A program made the translations under genes and the position numbers. Under the pieces are notes generated by a model. That model had not been told where the DNA came from, ran no database searches, and was given only the letters and a program-made list of their open reading frames with translations. 64,000 nucleotides of DNA from Siphonodentalium dalli (taxonomy: Eukaryota; Mollusca; Scaphopoda; Gadilida; Siphonodentaliidae): the NCBI GenBank assembly GCA_032622095.1, contig CP136068.1, positions 59,854,025 to 59,918,024 on the forward strand, written 5' to 3'. Positions 10,847 to 25,129 of this stretch are shown here, piece after piece (positions within the stretch are counted from its first letter, which is position 1; the number at the start of each line of letters is the position of its first letter).

Positions 10847-12768
10847 GGGTGATTCTCCATTAAATGAACAATTTCGTCCAGAACATTCTGGGAAAAAAAA
10901 GTTTGTCACATGCCGATGAATTTTATGTGAGTATGTAGCACAGATATTGGTGACCACGAAAATGACATTTGGAAAAATTATAGGGTCAGGTCAAGGTCAA
11001 TCAAGGTCGTTCATTACAGCATGTGCCAATGACGTTTTTTGGGGTTGAATCAGGGCAACGTCATTGTCAAATTCGCCCTTTCTCCAAAACTTGTTGACAT
11101 GTGCCCTTTAATAGTTGAATTATCGTTATGAGTATATATTGTTTGAGTAGCCGATGATGTGTCCGCCCAAACGACGTATTGCGTAGCTCCGCGCGTTGAG
11201 ACGTCTATGAGATACAGCCATTTGAATATACGTGGTGGAAATTGATGTGCTTTGTGGGCGTGACTTAGAGTTCAAACTCTCTAAAGGTCAACGAATACAG
11301 CGTTCATATATGATAATTGGAAACAGATTTTGATCGCATAAAAGGCGATTCCTATCAAGTCGGGCATGCCCTGGTCCCTCGTACACTTGGTTTGACTCCA
11401 AACGATCGAGGAACTCTGATGTAGACAACGTGAACATACGTCAATCAAAGTCTGTTCCCCAAGGGGTTCGCCAAATTGCAATGATAATTTAGAGTAGAAA
11501 ACATTGTCGATGGATTTCTCTTACATGTTTCAAGATATTGAACTGAAATTTGGTATTTAGGGGTTTCTCGGTGCGCTCAATCAGATAGAATTGTCAGTGT
11601 GATATTCTGATGGTCCAAAATGTGTATTTTGACGCCGTTGCTATAACACACGAGCCGGAAATCGCCCCGCAGGCAGAACGGTTGTTGACAAGTACGGAAA
11701 TAATTGACTTTTCAAACTGTCATCTGCTTCTCACTGAGACTGTTTGATGTAAACGTCAATCCATTTAGAGAATTCGTTAGATTCCGTTGATCACCCCCCC
11801 CCCCCCCACCACCACTCATTCACTCACCCCCCCCCCGATTTTATATAAACGCACTAAAACTAATCCATATGTCATATTTGTTCTTTTTATTTACACCCAG
11901 ATCATCCCTTAACATGTTTTATTTGTTAGATCGTGTTTGCGTCTCTGGATATTTCAAAATTAAAATTGAGTCATTACCCAAACAGAAGGAGTGTTTGGGT
12001 AATGACGCGTTTGGGTAATGACGATTTTCGTTTCAGCGTGCTCTTATATTTTGAATATCCATCACCTATGAAAATGAACTAGTTTATGAACAAACAACCG
12101 CTGCGAGCTTTCGAAATAAACTTTTAATCGTTCGCCTACAGCATGTAACATTCAAATTATCTGCGTTTGTGTAATGACGCTGAATAAATATACGCTAGCG
12201 ATTTCTAGTTTCAAAGGTTGATTTTGAAAAATTATTCAAGGAAACATAACCTTGGTTTATTTTTTCTAGACATTAAAGGATATTTACTCCACGATGCAAC
12301 CATAGATATGAACAAGCTATGTTTCTGGTGAAAATATCCGCCGTCTTTATCGTGCGTTTGGGTAATGATTCTATATAACGGGACATGCTTTTGGAAGACT
12401 TCACATGCTTTCCACTAACTAAATATTTTATTTCATAAAATTATACGAATTGCATGGCGTTCAGTGCAAAATTCCGCACAAGAATATTAATTGGTTTAAA
12501 GATAAATCGTTCGGTGGCGAATGGGAACAATCAGGGAAGTTGAATGCCTTTGATTTGGGACATGCTGTTTCGGGGTACGTAGCCTGTAATATACACATGG
12601 CATATATGTTGTCACACGTCCATACTAAACCCGAAATGTATCTAATAAATGCCTGTATCGTGAGCTACAAGATCATTACCATCACTTTTATGTATGGTGG
12701 CCATTGTTTTTCATAGGATGAACTAATAACGCAGGACATGGGTTTGCTCGTTTACGGGAGAATCACCC
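10847..12768 (+). mobile_element. Array unit 4
   Basis: 1922 bp, followed by a dimer spacer (12769-12916). Confidence 0.85.
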
Positions 12769-12916
12769 ATGCGCGTATTTGCGTACGCAATACTTGCGTA
12801 CATGTGCGTACTTGCATAATTGCGTACGCAATATTTGCGTACATGCGCGTATTTGCGTACGCAATACTTGCGTACATGTGCGTACTTGCATAATTGCGTA
12901 CGCAATATTTGCGTGT

Positions 12917-14839
12917 GGGTGATTCTCCATTAAATGAACAATTTCGTCCAGAACATTCTGGGAAAAAAAAGTTTGTCACATGCCGATGAATTTTATGTGA
13001 GTATGTAGCACAGATATTGGTGACCACGAAAATGACATTTGGAAAAATTATAGGGTCAGGTCAAGGTCAATCAAGGTCGTTCATTACAGCATGTGCCAAT
13101 GACGTTTTTTGGGGTTGAATCAGGGCAACGTCATTGTCAAATTCGCCCTTTCTCCAAAACTTGTTGACATGTGCCCTTTAATAGTTGAATTATCGTTATG
13201 AGTATATATTGTTTGAGTAGCCGATGATGTGTCCGCCCAAACGACGTATTGCGTAGCTCCGCGCGTTGAGACGTCTATGAGATACAGCCATTTGAATATA
13301 CGTGGTGGAAATTGATGTGCTTTGTGGGCGTGACTTAGAGTTCAAACTCTCTAAAGGTCAACGAATACAGCGTTCATATATGATAATTGGAAACAGATTT
13401 TGATCGCATAAAAGGCGATTCCTATCAAGTCGGGCATGCCCTGGTCCCTCGTACACTTGGTTTGACTCCAAACGATCGAGGAACTCTGATGTAGACAACG
13501 TGAACATACGTCAATCAAAGTCTGTTCCCCAAGGGGTTCGCCAAATTGCAATGATAATTTAGAGTAGAAAACATTGTCGATGGATTTCTCTTACATGTTT
13601 CAAGATATTGAACTGAAATTTGGTATTTAGGGGTTTCTCGGTGCGCTCAATCAGATAGAATTGTCAGTGTGATATTCTGATGGTCCAAAATGTGTATTTT
13701 GACGCCGTTGCTATAACACACGAGCCGGAAATCGCCCCGCAGGCAGAACGGTTGTTGACAAGTACGGAAATAATTGACTTTTCAAACTGTCATCTGCTTC
13801 TCACTGAGACTGTTTGATGTAAACGTCAATCCATTTAGAGAATTCGTTAGATTCCGTTGATCACCCCCCCCCCCCCCCACCACCACTCATTCACTCACCC
13901 CCCCCCCGATTTTATATAAACGCACTAAAACTAATCCATATGTCATATTTGTTCTTTTTATTTACACCCAGATCATCCCTTAACATGTTTTATTTGTTAG
14001 ATCGTGTTTGCGTCTCTGGATATTTCAAAATTAAAATTGAGTCATTACCCAAACAGAAGGAGTGTTTGGGTAATGACGCGTTTGGGTAATGACGATTTTC
14101 GTTTCAGCGTGCTCTTATATTTTGAATATCCATCACCTATGAAAATGAACTAGTTTATGAACAAACAACCGCTGCGAGCTTTCGAAATAAACTTTTAATC
14201 GTTCGCCTACAGCATGTAACATTCAAATTATCTGCGTTTGTGTAATGACGCTGAATAAATATACGCTAGCGATTTCTAGTTTCAAAGGTTGATTTTGAAA
14301 AATTATTCAAGGAAACATAACCTTGGTTTATTTTTTCTAGACATTAAAGGATATTTACTCCACGATGCAACCATAGATATGAACAAGCTATGTTTCTGGT
14401 GAAAATATCCGCCGTCTTTATCGTGCGTTTGGGTAATGATTCTATATAACGGGACATGCTTTTGGAAGACTTCACATGCTTTCCACTAACTAAATATTTT
14501 ATTTCATAAAATTATACGAATTGCATGGCGTTCAGTGCAAAATTCCGCACAAGAATATTAATTGGTTTAAAGATAAATCGTTCGGTGGCGAATGGGAACA
14601 ATCAGGGAAGTTGAATGCCTTTGATTTGGGACATGCTGTTTCGGGGTACGTAGCCTGTAATATACACATGGCATATATGTTGTCACACGTCCATACTAAA
14701 CCCGAAATGTATCTAATAAATGCCTGTATCGTGAGCTACAAGATCATTACCATCACTTTTATGTATGGTGGCCATTGTTTTTCATAGGATGAACTAATAA
14801 CGCAGGACATGGGTTTGCTCGTTTACGGGAGAATCACCC
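12917..14839 (+). mobile_element. Array unit 5
   Basis: 1923 bp, followed by a dimer spacer (14840-14987). Confidence 0.85.
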
Positions 14840-14987
14840 ATGCGCGTATTTGCGTACGCAATACTTGCGTACATGTGCGTACTTGCATAATTGCGTACGC
14901 AATATTTGCGTACATGCGCGTATTTGCGTACGCAATACTTGCGTACATGTGCGTACTTGCATAATTGCGTACGCAATATTTGCGTGT

Positions 14988-16910
14988 GGGTGATTCTCCA
15001 TTAAATGAACAATTTCGTCCAGAACATTCTGGGAAAAAAAAGTTTGTCACATGCCGATGAATTTTATGTGAGTATGTAGCACAGATATTGGTGACCACGA
15101 AAATGACATTTGGAAAAATTATAGGGTCAGGTCAAGGTCAATCAAGGTCGTTCATTACAGCATGTGCCAATGACGTTTTTTGGGGTTGAATCAGGGCAAC
15201 GTCATTGTCAAATTCGCCCTTTCTCCAAAACTTGTTGACATGTGCCCTTTAATAGTTGAATTATCGTTATGAGTATATATTGTTTGAGTAGCCGATGATG
15301 TGTCCGCCCAAACGACGTATTGCGTAGCTCCGCGCGTTGAGACGTCTATGAGATACAGCCATTTGAATATACGTGGTGGAAATTGATGTGCTTTGTGGGC
15401 GTGACTTAGAGTTCAAACTCTCTAAAGGTCAACGAATACAGCGTTCATATATGATAATTGGAAACAGATTTTGATCGCATAAAAGGCGATTCCTATCAAG
15501 TCGGGCATGCCCTGGTCCCTCGTACACTTGGTTTGACTCCAAACGATCGAGGAACTCTGATGTAGACAACGTGAACATACGTCAATCAAAGTCTGTTCCC
15601 CAAGGGGTTCGCCAAATTGCAATGATAATTTAGAGTAGAAAACATTGTCGATGGATTTCTCTTACATGTTTCAAGATATTGAACTGAAATTTGGTATTTA
15701 GGGGTTTCTCGGTGCGCTCAATCAGATAGAATTGTCAGTGTGATATTCTGATGGTCCAAAATGTGTATTTTGACGCCGTTGCTATAACACACGAGCCGGA
15801 AATCGCCCCGCAGGCAGAACGGTTGTTGACAAGTACGGAAATAATTGACTTTTCAAACTGTCATCTGCTTCTCACTGAGACTGTTTGATGTAAACGTCAA
15901 TCCATTTAGAGAATTCGTTAGATTCCGTTGATCACCCCCCCCCCCCCCACCACCACTCATTCACTCACCCCCCCCCCCGATTTTATATAAACGCACTAAA
16001 ACTAATCCATATGTCATATTTGTTCTTTTTATTTACACCCAGATCATCCCTTAACATGTTTTATTTGTTAGATCGTGTTTGCGTCTCTGGATATTTCAAA
16101 ATTAAAATTGAGTCATTACCCAAACAGAAGGAGTGTTTGGGTAATGACGCGTTTGGGTAATGACGATTTTCGTTTCAGCGTGCTCTTATATTTTGAATAT
16201 CCATCACCTATGAAAATGAACTAGTTTATGAACAAACAACCGCTGCGAGCTTTCGAAATAAACTTTTAATCGTTCGCCTACAGCATGTAACATTCAAATT
16301 ATCTGCGTTTGTGTAATGACGCTGAATAAATATACGCTAGCGATTTCTAGTTTCAAAGGTTGATTTTGAAAAATTATTCAAGGAAACATAACCTTGGTTT
16401 ATTTTTTCTAGACATTAAAGGATATTTACTCCACGATGCAACCATAGATATGAACAAGCTATGTTTCTGGTGAAAATATCCGCCGTCTTTATCGTGCGTT
16501 TGGGTAATGATTCTATATAACGGGACATGCTTTTGGAAGACTTCACATGCTTTCCACTAACTAAATATTTTATTTCATAAAATTATACGAATTGCATGGC
16601 GTTCAGTGCAAAATTCCGCACAAGAATATTAATTGGTTTAAAGATAAATCGTTCGGTGGCGAATGGGAACAATCAGGGAAGTTGAATGCCTTTGATTTGG
16701 GACATGCTGTTTCGGGGTACGTAGCCTGTAATATACACATGGCATATATGTTGTCACACGTCCATACTAAACCCGAAATGTATCTAATAAATGCCTGTAT
16801 CGTGAGCTACAAGATCATTACCATCACTTTTATGTATGGTGGCCATTGTTTTTCATAGGATGAACTAATAACGCAGGACATGGGTTTGCTCGTTTACGGG
16901 AGAATCACCC
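14988..16910 (+). mobile_element. Array unit 6
   Basis: 1923 bp, followed by a dimer spacer (16911-17058). Confidence 0.85.
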
Positions 16911-17058
16911 ATGCGCGTATTTGCGTACGCAATACTTGCGTACATGTGCGTACTTGCATAATTGCGTACGCAATATTTGCGTACATGCGCGTATTTGCGT
17001 ACGCAATACTTGCGTACATGTGCGTACTTGCATAATTGCGTACGCAATATTTGCGTGT

Positions 17059-18980
17059 GGGTGATTCTCCATTAAATGAACAATTTCGTCCAGAACATTC
17101 TGGGAAAAAAAAGTTTGTCACATGCCGATGAATTTTATGTGAGTATGTAGCACAGATATTGGTGACCACGAAAATGACATTTGGAAAAATTATAGGGTCA
17201 GGTCAAGGTCAATCAAGGTCGTTCATTACAGCATGTGCCAATGACGTTTTTTGGGGTTGAATCAGGGCAACGTCATTGTCAAATTCGCCCTTTCTCCAAA
17301 ACTTGTTGACATGTGCCCTTTAATAGTTGAATTATCGTTATGAGTATATATTGTTTGAGTAGCCGATGATGTGTCCGCCCAAACGACGTATTGCGTAGCT
17401 CCGCGCGTTGAGACGTCTATGAGATACAGCCATTTGAATATACGTGGTGGAAATTGATGTGCTTTGTGGGCGTGACTTAGAGTTCAAACTCTCTAAAGGT
17501 CAACGAATACAGCGTTCATATATGATAATTGGAAACAGATTTTGATCGCATAAAAGGCGATTCCTATCAAGTCGGGCATGCCCTGGTCCCTCGTACACTT
17601 GGTTTGACTCCAAACGATCGAGGAACTCTGATGTAGACAACGTGAACATACGTCAATCAAAGTCTGTTCCCCAAGGGGTTCGCCAAATTGCAATGATAAT
17701 TTAGAGTAGAAAACATTGTCGATGGATTTCTCTTACATGTTTCAAGATATTGAACTGAAATTTGGTATTTAGGGGTTTCTCGGTGCGCTCAATCAGATAG
17801 AATTGTCAGTGTGATATTCTGATGGTCCAAAATGTGTATTTTGACGCCGTTGCTATAACACACGAGCCGGAAATCGCCCCGCAGGCAGAACGGTTGTTGA
17901 CAAGTACGGAAATAATTGACTTTTCAAACTGTCATCTGCTTCTCACTGAGACTGTTTGATGTAAACGTCAATCCATTTAGAGAATTCGTTAGATTCCGTT
18001 GATCACCCCCCCCCCCACCACCACTCATTCACTCACCCCCCCCCCCCCGATTTTATATAAACGCACTAAAACTAATCCATATGTCATATTTGTTCTTTTT
18101 ATTTACACCCAGATCATCCCTTAACATGTTTTATTTGTTAGATCGTGTTTGCGTCTCTGGATATTTCAAAATTAAAATTGAGTCATTACCCAAACAGAAG
18201 GAGTGTTTGGGTAATGACGCGTTTGGGTAATGACGATTTTCGTTTCAGCGTGCTCTTATATTTTGAATATCCATCACCTATGAAAATGAACTAGTTTATG
18301 AACAAACAACCGCTGCGAGCTTTCGAAATAAACTTTTAATCGTTCGCCTACAGCATGTAACATTCAAATTATCTGCGTTTGTGTAATGACGCTGAATAAA
18401 TATACGCTAGCGATTTCTAGTTTCAAAGGTTGATTTTGAAAAATTATTCAAGGAAACATAACCTTGGTTTATTTTTTCTAGACATTAAAGGATATTTACT
18501 CCACGATGCAACCATAGATATGAACAAGCTATGTTTCTGGTGAAAATATCCGCCGTCTTTATCGTGCGTTTGGGTAATGATTCTATATAACGGGACATGC
18601 TTTTGGAAGACTTCACATGCTTTCCACTAACTAAATATTTTATTTCATAAAATTATACGAATTGCATGGCGTTCAGTGCAAAATTCCGCACAAGAATATT
18701 AATTGGTTTAAAGATAAATCGTTCGGTGGCGAATGGGAACAATCAGGGAAGTTGAATGCCTTTGATTTGGGACATGCTGTTTCGGGGTACGTAGCCTGTA
18801 ATATACACATGGCATATATGTTGTCACACGTCCATACTAAACCCGAAATGTATCTAATAAATGCCTGTATCGTGAGCTACAAGATCATTACCATCACTTT
18901 TATGTATGGTGGCCATTGTTTTTCATAGGATGAACTAATAACGCAGGACATGGGTTTGCTCGTTTACGGGAGAATCACCC
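17059..18980 (+). mobile_element. Array unit 7
   Basis: 1922 bp, followed by the first 74-bp monomer spacer (18981-19054), which shortens the local period to 1996 bp. Confidence 0.85.
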
Positions 18981-19054
18981 ATGCGCGTATTTGCGTACGC
19001 AATACTTGCGTACATGTGCGTACTTGCATAATTGCGTACGCAATATTTGCGTGT
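18981..19054 (+). repeat. 74-bp monomer spacer between array units 7 and 8
   Basis: One copy of the 74-bp spacer, ending in GT directly before the terminal repeat. The same monomer form occurs at 23056-23129 and 25056-25129. Confidence 0.9.
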
Positions 19055-20983
19055 GGGTGATTCTCCATTAAATGAACAATTTCGTCCAGAACATTCTGGG
19101 AAAAAAAAGTTTGTCACATGCCGATGAATTTTATGTGAGTATGTAGCACAGATATTGGTGACCACGAAAATGACATTTGGAAAAATTATAGGGTCAGGTC
19201 AAGGTCAATCAAGGTCGTTCATTACAGCATGTGCCAATGACGTTTTTTGGGGTTGAATCAGGGCAACGTCATTGTCAAATTCGCCCTTTCTCCAAAACTT
19301 GTTGACATGTGCCCTTTAATAGTTGAATTATCGTTATGAGTATATATTGTTTGAGTAGCCGATGATGTGTCCGCCCAAACGACGTATTGCGTAGCTCCGC
19401 GCGTTGAGACGTCTATGAGATACAGCCATTTGAATATACGTGGTGGAAATTGATGTGCTTTGTGGGCGTGACTTAGAGTTCAAACTCTCTAAAGGTCAAC
19501 GAATACAGCGTTCATATATGATAATTGGAAACAGATTTTGATCGCATAAAAGGCGATTCCTATCAAGTCGGGCATGCCCTGGTCCCTCGTACACTTGGTT
19601 TGACTCCAAACGATCGAGGAACTCTGATGTAGACAACGTGAACATACGTCAATCAAAGTCTGTTCCCCAAGGGGTTCGCCAAATTGCAATGATAATTTAG
19701 AGTAGAAAACATTGTCGATGGATTTCTCTTACATGTTTCAAGATATTGAACTGAAATTTGGTATTTAGGGGTTTCTCGGTGCGCTCAATCAGATAGAATT
19801 GTCAGTGTGATATTCTGATGGTCCAAAATGTGTATTTTGACGCCGTTGCTATAACACACGAGCCGGAAATCGCCCCGCAGGCAGAACGGTTGTTGACAAG
19901 TACGGAAATAATTGACTTTTCAAACTGTCATCTGCTTCTCACTGAGACTGTTTGATGTAAACGTCAATCCATTTAGAGAATTCGTTAGATTCCGTTGATC
20001 ACCCCCCCCCCCCCCCCCCCACCACCACTCATTCACTCACCCCCCCCCCCCGATTTTATATAAACGCACTAAAACTAATCCATATGTCATATTTGTTCTT
20101 TTTATTTACACCCAGATCATCCCTTAACATGTTTTATTTGTTAGATCGTGTTTGCGTCTCTGGATATTTCAAAATTAAAATTGAGTCATTACCCAAACAG
20201 AAGGAGTGTTTGGGTAATGACGCGTTTGGGTAATGACGATTTTCGTTTCAGCGTGCTCTTATATTTTGAATATCCATCACCTATGAAAATGAACTAGTTT
20301 ATGAACAAACAACCGCTGCGAGCTTTCGAAATAAACTTTTAATCGTTCGCCTACAGCATGTAACATTCAAATTATCTGCGTTTGTGTAATGACGCTGAAT
20401 AAATATACGCTAGCGATTTCTAGTTTCAAAGGTTGATTTTGAAAAATTATTCAAGGAAACATAACCTTGGTTTATTTTTTCTAGACATTAAAGGATATTT
20501 ACTCCACGATGCAACCATAGATATGAACAAGCTATGTTTCTGGTGAAAATATCCGCCGTCTTTATCGTGCGTTTGGGTAATGATTCTATATAACGGGACA
20601 TGCTTTTGGAAGACTTCACATGCTTTCCACTAACTAAATATTTTATTTCATAAAATTATACGAATTGCATGGCGTTCAGTGCAAAATTCCGCACAAGAAT
20701 ATTAATTGGTTTAAAGATAAATCGTTCGGTGGCGAATGGGAACAATCAGGGAAGTTGAATGCCTTTGATTTGGGACATGCTGTTTCGGGGTACGTAGCCT
20801 GTAATATACACATGGCATATATGTTGTCACACGTCCATACTAAACCCGAAATGTATCTAATAAATGCCTGTATCGTGAGCTACAAGATCATTACCATCAC
20901 TTTTATGTATGGTGGCCATTGTTTTTCATAGGATGAACTAATAACGCAGGACATGGGTTTGCTCGTTTACGGGAGAATCACCC
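19055..20983 (+). mobile_element. Array unit 8
   Basis: 1929 bp; the extra length is in the first poly-C tract (near 20002). Followed by a dimer spacer (20984-21131). Confidence 0.85.
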
Positions 20984-21131
20984 ATGCGCGTATTTGCGTA
21001 CGCAATACTTGCGTACATGTGCGTACTTGCATAATTGCGTACGCAATATTTGCGTACATGCGCGTATTTGCGTACGCAATACTTGCGTACATGTGCGTAC
21101 TTGCATAATTGCGTACGCAATATTTGCGTGT

Positions 21132-23055
21132 GGGTGATTCTCCATTAAATGAACAATTTCGTCCAGAACATTCTGGGAAAAAAAAGTTTGTCACATGCCG
21201 ATGAATTTTATGTGAGTATGTAGCACAGATATTGGTGACCACGAAAATGACATTTGGAAAAATTATAGGGTCAGGTCAAGGTCAATCAAGGTCGTTCATT
21301 ACAGCATGTGCCAATGACGTTTTTTGGGGTTGAATCAGGGCAACGTCATTGTCAAATTCGCCCTTTCTCCAAAACTTGTTGACATGTGCCCTTTAATAGT
21401 TGAATTATCGTTATGAGTATATATTGTTTGAGTAGCCGATGATGTGTCCGCCCAAACGACGTATTGCGTAGCTCCGCGCGTTGAGACGTCTATGAGATAC
21501 AGCCATTTGAATATACGTGGTGGAAATTGATGTGCTTTGTGGGCGTGACTTAGAGTTCAAACTCTCTAAAGGTCAACGAATACAGCGTTCATATATGATA
21601 ATTGGAAACAGATTTTGATCGCATAAAAGGCGATTCCTATCAAGTCGGGCATGCCCTGGTCCCTCGTACACTTGGTTTGACTCCAAACGATCGAGGAACT
21701 CTGATGTAGACAACGTGAACATACGTCAATCAAAGTCTGTTCCCCAAGGGGTTCGCCAAATTGCAATGATAATTTAGAGTAGAAAACATTGTCGATGGAT
21801 TTCTCTTACATGTTTCAAGATATTGAACTGAAATTTGGTATTTAGGGGTTTCTCGGTGCGCTCAATCAGATAGAATTGTCAGTGTGATATTCTGATGGTC
21901 CAAAATGTGTATTTTGACGCCGTTGCTATAACACACGAGCCGGAAATCGCCCCGCAGGCAGAACGGTTGTTGACAAGTACGGAAATAATTGACTTTTCAA
22001 ACTGTCATCTGCTTCTCACTGAGACTGTTTGATGTAAACGTCAATCCATTTAGAGAATTCGTTAGATTCCGTTGATCACCCCCCCCCCACCACCACTCAT
22101 TCACTCACCCCCCCCCCCCCCCCGATTTTATATAAACGCACTAAAACTAATCCATATGTCATATTTGTTCTTTTTATTTACACCCAGATCATCCCTTAAC
22201 ATGTTTTATTTGTTAGATCGTGTTTGCGTCTCTGGATATTTCAAAATTAAAATTGAGTCATTACCCAAACAGAAGGAGTGTTTGGGTAATGACGCGTTTG
22301 GGTAATGACGATTTTCGTTTCAGCGTGCTCTTATATTTTGAATATCCATCACCTATGAAAATGAACTAGTTTATGAACAAACAACCGCTGCGAGCTTTCG
22401 AAATAAACTTTTAATCGTTCGCCTACAGCATGTAACATTCAAATTATCTGCGTTTGTGTAATGACGCTGAATAAATATACGCTAGCGATTTCTAGTTTCA
22501 AAGGTTGATTTTGAAAAATTATTCAAGGAAACATAACCTTGGTTTATTTTTTCTAGACATTAAAGGATATTTACTCCACGATGCAACCATAGATATGAAC
22601 AAGCTATGTTTCTGGTGAAAATATCCGCCGTCTTTATCGTGCGTTTGGGTAATGATTCTATATAACGGGACATGCTTTTGGAAGACTTCACATGCTTTCC
22701 ACTAACTAAATATTTTATTTCATAAAATTATACGAATTGCATGGCGTTCAGTGCAAAATTCCGCACAAGAATATTAATTGGTTTAAAGATAAATCGTTCG
22801 GTGGCGAATGGGAACAATCAGGGAAGTTGAATGCCTTTGATTTGGGACATGCTGTTTCGGGGTACGTAGCCTGTAATATACACATGGCATATATGTTGTC
22901 ACACGTCCATACTAAACCCGAAATGTATCTAATAAATGCCTGTATCGTGAGCTACAAGATCATTACCATCACTTTTATGTATGGTGGCCATTGTTTTTCA
23001 TAGGATGAACTAATAACGCAGGACATGGGTTTGCTCGTTTACGGGAGAATCACCC
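21132..23055 (+). mobile_element. Array unit 9
   Basis: 1924 bp with a short first and a long second poly-C tract (near 22080 and 22110). Followed by a monomer spacer (23056-23129). Confidence 0.85.
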
Positions 23056-23129
23056 ATGCGCGTATTTGCGTACGCAATACTTGCGTACATGTGCGTACTT
23101 GCATAATTGCGTACGCAATATTTGCGTGT

Positions 23130-25055
23130 GGGTGATTCTCCATTAAATGAACAATTTCGTCCAGAACATTCTGGGAAAAAAAAGTTTGTCACATGCCGAT
23201 GAATTTTATGTGAGTATGTAGCACAGATATTGGTGACCACGAAAATGACATTTGGAAAAATTATAGGGTCAGGTCAAGGTCAATCAAGGTCGTTCATTAC
23301 AGCATGTGCCAATGACGTTTTTTGGGGTTGAATCAGGGCAACGTCATTGTCAAATTCGCCCTTTCTCCAAAACTTGTTGACATGTGCCCTTTAATAGTTG
23401 AATTATCGTTATGAGTATATATTGTTTGAGTAGCCGATGATGTGTCCGCCCAAACGACGTATTGCGTAGCTCCGCGCGTTGAGACGTCTATGAGATACAG
23501 CCATTTGAATATACGTGGTGGAAATTGATGTGCTTTGTGGGCGTGACTTAGAGTTCAAACTCTCTAAAGGTCAACGAATACAGCGTTCATATATGATAAT
23601 TGGAAACAGATTTTGATCGCATAAAAGGCGATTCCTATCAAGTCGGGCATGCCCTGGTCCCTCGTACACTTGGTTTGACTCCAAACGATCGAGGAACTCT
23701 GATGTAGACAACGTGAACATACGTCAATCAAAGTCTGTTCCCCAAGGGGTTCGCCAAATTGCAATGATAATTTAGAGTAGAAAACATTGTCGATGGATTT
23801 CTCTTACATGTTTCAAGATATTGAACTGAAATTTGGTATTTAGGGGTTTCTCGGTGCGCTCAATCAGATAGAATTGTCAGTGTGATATTCTGATGGTCCA
23901 AAATGTGTATTTTGACGCCGTTGCTATAACACACGAGCCGGAAATCGCCCCGCAGGCAGAACGGTTGTTGACAAGTACGGAAATAATTGACTTTTCAAAC
24001 TGTCATCTGCTTCTCACTGAGACTGTTTGATGTAAACGTCAATCCATTTAGAGAATTCGTTAGATTCCGTTGATCACCCCCCCCCCCCCACCACCACTCA
24101 TTCACTCACCCCCCCCCCCCCCCGATTTTATATAAACGCACTAAAACTAATCCATATGTCATATTTGTTCTTTTTATTTACACCCAGATCATCCCTTAAC
24201 ATGTTTTATTTGTTAGATCGTGTTTGCGTCTCTGGATATTTCAAAATTAAAATTGAGTCATTACCCAAACAGAAGGAGTGTTTGGGTAATGACGCGTTTG
24301 GGTAATGACGATTTTCGTTTCAGCGTGCTCTTATATTTTGAATATCCATCACCTATGAAAATGAACTAGTTTATGAACAAACAACCGCTGCGAGCTTTCG
24401 AAATAAACTTTTAATCGTTCGCCTACAGCATGTAACATTCAAATTATCTGCGTTTGTGTAATGACGCTGAATAAATATACGCTAGCGATTTCTAGTTTCA
24501 AAGGTTGATTTTGAAAAATTATTCAAGGAAACATAACCTTGGTTTATTTTTTCTAGACATTAAAGGATATTTACTCCACGATGCAACCATAGATATGAAC
24601 AAGCTATGTTTCTGGTGAAAATATCCGCCGTCTTTATCGTGCGTTTGGGTAATGATTCTATATAACGGGACATGCTTTTGGAAGACTTCACATGCTTTCC
24701 ACTAACTAAATATTTTATTTCATAAAATTATACGAATTGCATGGCGTTCAGTGCAAAATTCCGCACAAGAATATTAATTGGTTTAAAGATAAATCGTTCG
24801 GTGGCGAATGGGAACAATCAGGGAAGTTGAATGCCTTTGATTTGGGACATGCTGTTTCGGGGTACGTAGCCTGTAATATACACATGGCATATATGTTGTC
24901 ACACGTCCATACTAAACCCGAAATGTATCTAATAAATGCCTGTATCGTGAGCTACAAGATCATTACCATCACTTTTATGTATGGTGGCCATTGTTTTTCA
25001 TAGGATGAACTAATAACGCAGGACATGGGTTTGCTCGTTTACGGGAGAATCACCC
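23130..25055 (+). mobile_element. Array unit 10
   Basis: 1926 bp, followed by a monomer spacer (25056-25129). Confidence 0.85.
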
Positions 25056-25129
25056 ATGCGCGTATTTGCGTACGCAATACTTGCGTACATGTGCGTACTT
25101 GCATAATTGCGTACGCAATATTTGCGTGT

